A DNA stretch of 46,924 bases from a virus. Each line of letters starts with the position of its first letter. Position 1 is the first letter of the stretch. Below are positions 15,497 through 22,188 of this stretch, one piece after another. Under the pieces are notes generated by a model that ran no database searches, had not been told where the DNA came from, and was given only the letters and a program-made list of their open reading frames with translations. The position numbers and the translations under genes are program-made. The stretch spans positions 1 through 46,924 of the IMG/VR virus record IMGVR_UViG_3300005613_000113; one strand, written 5' to 3'.

Positions 15497-15943
15497 ATGT
15501 CATTATCATTAATTAGAACACAAATAAAAACTAAACTTGAAGCTATTTCAGGTGTAGAAAACGTTTATGATTATAAACGTTTTTGTAGTGATTTAGCAAC
15601 ATATAAAGATTTATTTATAAAAGATTCCAAAGTAAATACTTGGGATATAGAAAGGACTAATTTTGAGAGAATAGGGCATGGGGGGTCAGGTGATGTTGAA
15701 GATATAAACCATACTTTTGTTATTCGTGGTTTTTATTCATTTTATAACGAATTAGCTACAGAAAAAACATTCCAAGACTTAGTTGAAACTATTTGCGCTA
15801 GTTTTATTAACGATCCAACATTAGGAGGGTATGCAAACATTGTGCATATACCTATTATCGGAGAGTTCAGCACAGTTATGTTAGGTGCAGTTTTATGTCA
15901 TGCAGTAAATATAGTTATTAATATTGGTGATAGAATTATTTAA
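15497..15943 (+). CDS. Tail terminator / tail completion-like protein
   Basis: 148 residues. The sequence (IRTQIKTKLEAISGVENVYDYKR-type opening, then THTFVIRGF-like strand NHTFVIRGFYSF, then EKTFQDLVETICASFINDP, and a C-terminal strand AVNIVINIGDRII) fits the small alpha/beta tail terminator or gpU type that caps the tail tube. It comes just before the tube protein. No Shine-Dalgarno site is visible upstream, which is unusual in this operon. Confidence 0.6.
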   Translation: MSLSLIRTQIKTKLEAISGVENVYDYKRFCSDLATYKDLFIKDSKVNTWDIERTNFERIGHGGSGDVEDINHTFVIRGFYSFYNELATEKTFQDLVETICASFINDPTLGGYANIVHIPIIGEFSTVMLGAVLCHAVNIVINIGDRII

Positions 15944-15954
15944 AGGAGGAAAAT

Positions 15955-16953
15955 ATGGCTAAAATAACACGTGTCGCTCAATTAGCCGGAAAGGTCGAAA
16001 CAACTAGCGGAGAAGCTGAAACATTAGCTGCTGCACAAGCCACAATATTAGCTTATGAACCTGTAATGGACGCTGAATTTGAGCAGTTTAAAAGAAATCC
16101 AGTAATTAAAACAATGTCTAGGTTTGGATCTGAACCGGGGGCAAGGAAAATGGCGCTTTCATTTAAAGCAGAATTAATGGGTCCAGCTTCAGGATCAAAA
16201 GGTACAACACTTCCGATAACTCCATTTCTAACTGCGTGTGGTTTTTCTGAAAGTCTTTCTGCAGGCGTTTCGAATACTTATGTTCCAATATCAAGTGATT
16301 TCGTTACTTGTACGATAGCAAAGTATTTAGACGGAATAAGGAAGACAATGTGTGGATGTGCTGGCAATGTAAAGTTTCAATTTAAAGTTGGAGAACCTGT
16401 GTTTTGTGAATTTGCGATGCAAGGAAAATATGACGAGCATAGCGATACAGCATTATTAACTCCAACGTATCCGGCGCAAGTTCCGTTTATTTTTATGGGG
16501 GCTACAGTTACTATTGATGGGGATAGCTTAGTGTTAGATGCTTGCGAAATAGATATGCAAAATGAGGTTGTTATTTCTCCTAGGCCTCAAGATTCAAGCG
16601 GTATTGATTACGCAAGGATTGTTGGAAGGAATCCACAAATGACATTTGATCCGGAATTGGTTTCTATTGCCAGTCATGATTTTTACTCAAAAATACTATC
16701 TAGAGATACAATGGCAGTGGTAATCACTATCAATGATTCAAATGGTAATAATATTTACTTTTCTTTGCCTGCTGTAAGATACACTAGTTTAAAAGAGTCT
16801 GATAGAAGTGGTATCGCGGCAATGAACGCGACTTGCGAAATCTGTAAAAATTCTGATGGTGGTAACGATGAAATTAGTATTACTATGGGAACGTCATCTA
16901 GCTCTAGTTCGTCAAGTAGTAGTTCCAGTTCTTCTAGCAGTACATCATCATAA
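15955..16953 (+). CDS. Major tail tube protein with short serine tail
   Basis: 332 residues after AAAGGAGG. Beta-rich body with MAKITRVAQLAGKVETTSGE at the start, PVIKTMSRFGSEPGARKMALSF-type strands, FEFAMQGKYDEH-like segment (VFCEFAMQGKYDE) and KNSDGGNDEISITMG near the end. This matches the layout of tail tube proteins placed between terminator and chaperone genes. Residues about 311-332 are a serine tail (with Thr). A serine tail on every tube subunit would coat the tail; this is inference. Confidence 0.75.
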   Translation: MAKITRVAQLAGKVETTSGEAETLAAAQATILAYEPVMDAEFEQFKRNPVIKTMSRFGSEPGARKMALSFKAELMGPASGSKGTTLPITPFLTACGFSESLSAGVSNTYVPISSDFVTCTIAKYLDGIRKTMCGCAGNVKFQFKVGEPVFCEFAMQGKYDEHSDTALLTPTYPAQVPFIFMGATVTIDGDSLVLDACEIDMQNEVVISPRPQDSSGIDYARIVGRNPQMTFDPELVSIASHDFYSKILSRDTMAVVITINDSNGNNIYFSLPAVRYTSLKESDRSGIAAMNATCEICKNSDGGNDEISITMGTSSSSSSSSSSSSSSSSTSS

Positions 16954-16961
16954 GGGATTAT

Positions 16962-17438
16962 ATGAGTAGTGGTTTTAAATGTAGGATAGAAATTGATGCG
17001 GATATTCCTAATTTTAGCAATGCCTCTGTTCCTTTAAAACAGATTGCTAATAAAATTGCTGTTAATTCACGTAAGAATATCCGCAATCAAACTAATCTTG
17101 ATGGTTCTTCGTTTGCTAAGCTTTCGGTAAAAACAATTAAAGATAAAAAAAGAGAAGGATCTTCATATCCTTATAGGGCATTATACAGAAAGGGCATTAT
17201 GTACAATGCGATACATGTTTACAACAGGGGGAAAAATGTATTCGAAGTAGGAATAATTCCAAGAGGAAAACCTAGAAGAGATTATGTTGGGTACATACAC
17301 CAAGAAATAGGGCCGATAATACGGTCATTTTTAGGAATGAATTCACAAATTGCTAAATGGGCTAAAGATAGGTTTAGCCGGTGGATAAAAGAATGCAAAG
17401 AAAAATCTGTTAAGAGAAAAATTAATTATAATTATTAA
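16962..17438 (+). CDS. Phage virion morphogenesis protein (tail completion, gpG/HK97 gp10 type)
   Basis: 158 residues. It has the pattern of this family: KQIANKIAVNSRKNIRNQTN, then LDGSSFAKLSVKTIKDKKRE, then a RALYRKGIMYNAIHV segment (pattern L-x(n)-G-x-L/M-x-x-s/A-I) and FEVGIIPRGK with YVGYIHQEIG. Members help tail assembly or completion. It lies between tail tube and tail chaperone genes. The order (terminator, tube, then this gene) differs from the more usual position before the terminator. Confidence 0.75.
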   Translation: MSSGFKCRIEIDADIPNFSNASVPLKQIANKIAVNSRKNIRNQTNLDGSSFAKLSVKTIKDKKREGSSYPYRALYRKGIMYNAIHVYNRGKNVFEVGIIPRGKPRRDYVGYIHQEIGPIIRSFLGMNSQIAKWAKDRFSRWIKECKEKSVKRKINYNY

Positions 17439-17449
17439 AGGAGGTTATT

Positions 17450-17860
17450 GTGGTTGATCCAATCAGTGTCGGAATGACAAAAGAATATTCATTAAAAAAT
17501 GATAAGGATAATCCTACTGTGTGGCTTATAGGCCCTTTGGATTCTTTTATGAAAGCAAGAATAATTAAAAGTTTTGGAAAAATTGAAGTACAAGACGGAA
17601 AACCTGTTTATGTTCAAGGAGAAATTGATTTTACAGAAAATAATTTCTCCATAGTTAGATACGGATTGAAAGGATTTAAGAATTTTAAAATCGATGGCAA
17701 AGAAATAGAATTTAAAATAACTAAAGAAAAAATATTTGATAGAGAACTAGATATAGTTGACGATGAGATTTTAAAAATGATTCCATTATTTGCTATTAAC
17801 GAATTAGCGTCTGAAATATGGGGTGAAAATCAAGTAAGTGAGGAACTTGAAAAAAACTAG
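17450..17860 (+). CDS. Tail assembly chaperone G-type
   Basis: 136 residues from GTG 17450 after AAAGGAGG. It has the size and place of the lambda G equivalent, directly upstream of the tape measure gene. Sequence: VWLIGPLDSFMKARIIKSFG, INFTENNFSIVRYGLKGFK-type core, ending SEELEKN. The last codons form the canonical slippery sequence A AAA AAC just before the stop. A minority of ribosomes would shift by -1 and make a fusion with the ORF at 17863. Chaperones bind the tape measure during tail assembly and are not in the virion. Confidence 0.85.
   Translation: MVDPISVGMTKEYSLKNDKDNPTVWLIGPLDSFMKARIIKSFGKIEVQDGKPVYVQGEIDFTENNFSIVRYGLKGFKNFKIDGKEIEFKITKEKIFDRELDIVDDEILKMIPLFAINELASEIWGENQVSEELEKN
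17851..17857 (+). promoter_or_regulatory. -1 programmed frameshift site (A AAA AAC)
   Basis: In the zero frame the codons are GAA AAA AAC TAG, so the heptamer A-AAA-AAC stands directly before the stop. A -1 slip leads to CTA GCA and then into the frame of the next ORF with no stop between. A TGGCA/TGCCA pair shortly downstream could form a stimulatory hairpin. Confidence 0.9.
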
Positions 17861-17862
17861 CA

Positions 17863-18168
17863 TTGGCAGTCGAGGTGTCTAATCTTGGCCTTGATTGCCA
17901 CAATTGCAATGAACATCAAAAAAAATTCAGAGGTTGTTATGGGAATCCGGTTCAACCATATTTAATAGACGGAAAGCCAGCTGACAGATGCGTAGCAAAA
18001 ATGTTACCTATAGAGGTCAAAGAATATATTAAATATTATGGATATTACAAAAAAGGATTTTTACCGTTTCGAGGCGGAGTATCAGAACAACCGGCAAAAT
18101 TATTAGATATATTCGATATTTTAGAATCAGCAGAAGCAGAAGCAATGAAAAATAAGTATAAGGTGTAA
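17863..18168 (+). CDS. Tail assembly chaperone T domain, made as G-T frameshift fusion
   Basis: 101 residues after TTG 17863, but the natural product is probably the fusion from 17450: 136 residues of G, Leu-Ala, then this ORF, about 239 residues in all. TTG has no ribosome site. The domain starts LGLDCHNCNEHQKKFRGCYG, a Cys-rich pattern I associate with T domains of tail chaperones, and ends in helices (DIFDILESAEAEAMKNK). The T domain recruits the tape measure and tube proteins. Confidence 0.85.
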   Translation: MAVEVSNLGLDCHNCNEHQKKFRGCYGNPVQPYLIDGKPADRCVAKMLPIEVKEYIKYYGYYKKGFLPFRGGVSEQPAKLLDIFDILESAEAEAMKNKYKV

Positions 18169-18169
18169 T

Positions 18170-20002
18170 ATGGCTGCAGGAAACCAAGATTTTAAAGTTT
18201 TTTTGTCTTTTAAAGATGAAGCCACAGGCAAGTTCATTAAAGCTACTAATGAACAAATAAACGCTGTTAAAAAGGTCGGTATTACTGTTCAAAAAGAAGG
18301 AAAAGCAGTAGGTATCAACTTAGATAAAATGGCTCAAGGACATGAGAAAGCTGGTAGAGCCGCTAGAAATCATAATCGTATAATTACTGAACTTCAAGGA
18401 AAAATCGGTTCATTGCGTAATATAATGCTTTTATATTTCTTTGCAATGAGAATACCATTAAAGATATTTAAAGCAACTACCGAAGCTGCGATTATCCAAG
18501 AAAACGCAATGATGAAATTATCTGCTGCTTTTCGTGCAACAGGGAGAGGTTCTAAAGAAGGGATAGACGGAATAACTGAATTGGCTTCATCTTTACAGAC
18601 TCTAACAGGATATGGAGATGAACAAATAATTTCATCAGCTGCATTATTAGCAAATTATAAATTGACAGATGCTCAGATAAAAAAACTTCTTCCTACAATG
18701 CTTGATATGACTGCTGCGTTAAAAGCCGGTGGGAAAACAGTTGATGTTGAGGCAGTGGCAAAAAGATTAGGGTTAGCGTTTACCGGGCAAGCAAGCTATT
18801 TAAAACGTTATGGTATTACTATTGATGAAACTACTGCAAAATATGGTTCATTTGAAGAAATATTGAAAGCGGTAAAATCTTCTGTTGATGGAATAGCTGA
18901 AGCTATGGGTAAGACGTATGAAGGGCAAAGAAACATATTAGCTGCTTCTATCGGAGATTTAAATGAACAATTAGGTATGATAGTTACAAAATCTCCTATT
19001 GTCATTTCTGCAATGCGGTTAATTGGTGAACAAATTACAAAATTCAAAGAAAGCATAAAAACTGCCAGAGAAAGCACTAAAAACTTTGTAGATAGCTGGG
19101 GTAAAGCAGCTGCAGCAATAATTGGTGTATTTGGAACTTTAGGTTATCTTGTAGGCAATTTTGCTCAAGGAATGAGGGCTATTACTCTTGCAATATCAAA
19201 AATTATAGAGTTGGGAACATTTTTAAAAACAGGTAATTGGGATAAAAATTTAAAAGCATTTTCAGATGACATAACTAAAAATATTAATGACGCTGCTGAA
19301 GGCTTAAAAAATCCGATAAAAGGCATGGTTGATACTTATGAAGGATTATTATTGGAAGCAGAAAAAATATATAAGAGTATGGTTGATGGCATGGATGGTA
19401 TAGTTGAAAAAGCCAATGATAATATAATAAATACTTTTAGTGCGACTTTAGAAATGACTACAACGTTTGCTTCAAATATGGTTACTGCATTATCTGACGG
19501 ATTTTTTAAAATCGTTAAAGGAGATTTTGAATCGTTAAAAGACGTTGTAGTTTCATTTGGCGATACAATGCTTAAAACAATATTAGAAATTATTTCTAAA
19601 TTAATGTTAATGTCTATTTGGAAACAATCTGCCGGGTTTTTAGGATATACAGCTGTCGCGACTTCCGGTCATACAGGCGGTTATTTTATGAATCAAGACA
19701 ATAGCTTTGGTTTTAGAAAAAAGTTTCATTCCGGTGGAGAAGTTCCTGCGACATTGCTTGAGGGGGAGGGTGTATTAAGTAGAGTTGGAATGAATAATTT
19801 AGGAGTTGACAATTTAAATCGTCTTAATCGCGGTGAAGGAATGAGTTCAGGACAAGTTGTTAATAATTATTATATTCAAACGATTGATGAACGGTCATTT
19901 AGAGAAAGGCTTCAACAAAACGGTGATATATACTCAAATGCTGCCGGAAGAAGCATAATAGACAATCAATCATTAAGAAAAATTTCACAAAGATATGGCT
20001 AA
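18170..20002 (+). CDS. Tape measure protein
   Basis: 610 residues, starting one base after the T stop. It has a charged helical N-terminus, a hydrophobic segment (NIMLLYFFAMRIPLKIF), a long helical body (QNAMMKLSAAFRATGRG, LSSLQTLTGYGDEQIISSAAL-type) and a second hydrophobic part (AAAAIIGVFGTLGYLVGNFA). The C-terminus has HTGGYF, FHSGGEVPATLLEGEGVLSR, a Gly-rich ending common in tape measures. With the usual rule of about 0.15 nm per residue, the tail would be roughly 90 nm. It sets tail length and aids DNA passage. Confidence 0.9.
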   Translation: MAAGNQDFKVFLSFKDEATGKFIKATNEQINAVKKVGITVQKEGKAVGINLDKMAQGHEKAGRAARNHNRIITELQGKIGSLRNIMLLYFFAMRIPLKIFKATTEAAIIQENAMMKLSAAFRATGRGSKEGIDGITELASSLQTLTGYGDEQIISSAALLANYKLTDAQIKKLLPTMLDMTAALKAGGKTVDVEAVAKRLGLAFTGQASYLKRYGITIDETTAKYGSFEEILKAVKSSVDGIAEAMGKTYEGQRNILAASIGDLNEQLGMIVTKSPIVISAMRLIGEQITKFKESIKTARESTKNFVDSWGKAAAAIIGVFGTLGYLVGNFAQGMRAITLAISKIIELGTFLKTGNWDKNLKAFSDDITKNINDAAEGLKNPIKGMVDTYEGLLLEAEKIYKSMVDGMDGIVEKANDNIINTFSATLEMTTTFASNMVTALSDGFFKIVKGDFESLKDVVVSFGDTMLKTILEIISKLMLMSIWKQSAGFLGYTAVATSGHTGGYFMNQDNSFGFRKKFHSGGEVPATLLEGEGVLSRVGMNNLGVDNLNRLNRGEGMSSGQVVNNYYIQTIDERSFRERLQQNGDIYSNAAGRSIIDNQSLRKISQRYG

Positions 20003-20924
20003 TACTGATATTCTAACATTAACTCCGGAATTTGGTTTACAAGAAAGTATTAATTTTAAAACCAATATAAGTGATTCTGAAAGCGGTGTCGAACAACGCG
20101 ATGCTTTATGGGATCATGGGTTGAGAGATTATGAACTTACTTGTAAATTTTTAACTAAAGCAGCAATGGATTTAATCTGGAGTTTTTATATTTCCAGATT
20201 AGGTGCTTATGATTATTTTTTAATTAAAATTTTGTCTGAATATCAAGCAGAAGATGAAGAAGTTGGATCTGCTGACGGCGGAACTGCTGAATTCTTATTA
20301 CATAATTTTCCAGTAGATACAACCGGAAATAGTTCTTGTACGGTTGGTGGAGTTGCTAATACAAATTATACATTAAGCAATAATTTTACAACTGAAAAAT
20401 CATACATTACATTTGACCCTATTCCTGCGTCTGGTGCAATTTTGTTATCTTATGATTATTATTTTAAAGTTAGATTTCTTGAAGATAAGTTGACAAGAGA
20501 ATTGGCAGCTTATCAATTATTGCATACAGGAATTAAATTGAAAGAGATTAGATGGAGTACATATTCACCTCCTGAAGGAAATTTTAGTTCTTCAAGTTCT
20601 TCTAGCTCAATGAGTTCCAGCTCATCATCAAGTTCTAGTAGATCATCTAGTTCTTCTTCCAGTTCATCATCAAGCTCATCAAGTTCATCTAGTTCTAGTT
20701 CTTCTTCATCTAGTTCTTCATCTTTTTCAAGCAGTTCTTCCAGTTCATCAAGCTCAAGTCATTCAAGTTCTTCATCTAGCTCAAGCAATTCATCTAGCTC
20801 ATCAAGTTCTAGCAGTTCTTTCAGCTCAAGCAGTTCATTCAGTTCAAGTTCATCAAGTTCTTCTAGCAGTTCTTTCAGCTCAAGCAGTTCATTTAGTTCA
20901 AGTTCATCTAGCTCTAGTGGTTAA
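19995..20924 (+). CDS. Distal tail / DUF2460-type protein with long serine tail
   Basis: 309 residues, overlapping the tape measure by 8 bases. Residues 1-195 match the DUF2460 (gene-transfer-agent gp12-like) pattern: LTLTPEFGLQESINFKTNIS, QRDALWDHGLRDYELTCKFL, IWSFYISRLGAYDYFLIK, and YYFKVRFLEDKLTRELAAYQ. Residues about 196-308 are nearly all serine with Met, Arg, Phe, His and Asn as single breaks. It is probably the distal tail ring below the tube. The serine part would project from the tail tip. Confidence 0.8.
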   Translation: MANTDILTLTPEFGLQESINFKTNISDSESGVEQRDALWDHGLRDYELTCKFLTKAAMDLIWSFYISRLGAYDYFLIKILSEYQAEDEEVGSADGGTAEFLLHNFPVDTTGNSSCTVGGVANTNYTLSNNFTTEKSYITFDPIPASGAILLSYDYYFKVRFLEDKLTRELAAYQLLHTGIKLKEIRWSTYSPPEGNFSSSSSSSSMSSSSSSSSSRSSSSSSSSSSSSSSSSSSSSSSSSSSSFSSSSSSSSSSSHSSSSSSSSNSSSSSSSSSSFSSSSSFSSSSSSSSSSSFSSSSSFSSSSSSSSG

Positions 20925-20935
20925 GGAGATGTTAA

Positions 20936-21796
20936 ATGTTAAGTTTATCAGCAACGTTAATAGCAATAAAAAACCAATTACAACACAAACCAGTAGAGAT
21001 ACATGATATTTATTTAGGCTCTCAAACTTCTGAAGATTCTAATACACTTCATTACGTTAATTTTTACTTTCCATTATATTTTTTTACTTATTTAGGCCAT
21101 ACCTCACAAGTATATTCTCCATTAGGCATATCAAGAAGCGCTATTAAAAAAGGTTCTCAAGGAGAAATAGAACGTGTTGGGTATCAATTAGACAATGTCA
21201 ATAAAACTATGTCTGAATTTGCAGCAAGCCATGATTTTAGAAATAAACGAATTGTTACTAGATTGATATTCAGGGATCATTTAAGTTCTTACTTAGATGC
21301 AAAAATAGTATTTGACGGATTCATTCAAAATTTAGTTTTTTCAAGGAAGCAAATGTCAGCGTCTTGTACTCCAGTAATTGGCTCATTAGGTTTTGAAACA
21401 GGGTGGCCTTATCAAATTGCCTGTAATGCTAGGTTCGGTGATGCTTATTGCCAAATAAATAAAGAGGCAGCAGAAAATAAAGTTACAGGAACAGTTACAG
21501 ATGGAACGACAACTACTGTTATTGATACAATTAATTTAATACAAGCAGACGATTATTGGAATTGGGGAACGATTACTTTTACTTCCGGGAACAATAATGG
21601 TTCATCAAGAAAAATATTAGACTTTGACGCGGCAACAGACGCTTTAACATTAGATTATGCTTTAGACACAGCAGCTACAGCCGGAGATGAGTATGTAGTT
21701 TATCGTGGTTGTGATAAAACATTAAATTCTTGCGATACTATATTTTCTAATACTATTAATTATCATGGTTTTCATACAATACCTTTAACGAAATGA
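20936..21796 (+). CDS. Tail-tip hub protein, BR0599/DUF2163-like
   Basis: 286 residues after AAGGAG. The N-terminus (NQLQHKPVEIHDIYLGSQTS) and the Cys-containing C-terminal motifs (IACNARFGDAYCQIN; YRGCDKTLNSCDTIFSNTIN, ending YHGFHTIP) are typical of the phage BR0599/DUF2163 family next to NlpC/P60 and DUF2460 genes. It forms part of the tail-tip hub. It overlaps the next gene by four bases. Confidence 0.85.
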   Translation: MLSLSATLIAIKNQLQHKPVEIHDIYLGSQTSEDSNTLHYVNFYFPLYFFTYLGHTSQVYSPLGISRSAIKKGSQGEIERVGYQLDNVNKTMSEFAASHDFRNKRIVTRLIFRDHLSSYLDAKIVFDGFIQNLVFSRKQMSASCTPVIGSLGFETGWPYQIACNARFGDAYCQINKEAAENKVTGTVTDGTTTTVIDTINLIQADDYWNWGTITFTSGNNNGSSRKILDFDAATDALTLDYALDTAATAGDEYVVYRGCDKTLNSCDTIFSNTINYHGFHTIPLTK

Positions 21797-22188
21797 TAGA
21801 TTTGAATAAATTAATCGGCATACCTTTTAAATTAAACCATAAAGATTTTACTGCTTGTGATTGTCGAGGTATTGTTTATTTATACTACAAGTATGTTAAG
21901 GGAAAAGAAATACCATTTACTGATGGGAAAAATATATTTTTTAGGGATATTAAAAAAGATAGAGAGCGTATGATAAATGTTTTAAAATCCTTTTCAACTC
22001 CGATAGGACTTAATGATTTAGAAGAAGGAGATATAGTAATAATTGATAATCCTAATGGTGTTGGTTCATTAGGAGTTTGTATAAATAATAAACAAATATT
22101 GCATATGGATAAATTCATCGGATCGTGCCTTACCCGACTAAGGTATTTAAAAGAATTTGTTTTAATGGGGTATAGACCAAATGCTTAA
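21793..22188 (+). CDS. Tail-tip NlpC/P60-type peptidase
   Basis: 131 residues. The catalytic Cys region is TACDCRGIVYLYYKY (usual DCSG), followed by LNDLEEGDIVII and GVCINNKQILHMDKF with the likely catalytic His. Such enzymes in siphovirus tail tips cut peptidoglycan during DNA injection. The serine of DCSG is replaced by Arg here, which is a variation and not a loss of the nucleophile. It stands between hub and J-like genes, as in gene transfer agents and many siphoviruses. Confidence 0.8.
   Translation: MIDLNKLIGIPFKLNHKDFTACDCRGIVYLYYKYVKGKEIPFTDGKNIFFRDIKKDRERMINVLKSFSTPIGLNDLEEGDIVIIDNPNGVGSLGVCINNKQILHMDKFIGSCLTRLRYLKEFVLMGYRPNA

Noticed and set aside
17863-18168. Independent gene starting at TTG
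   Set aside because: No ribosome site; the A AAA AAC site upstream explains expression as a frameshift fusion.
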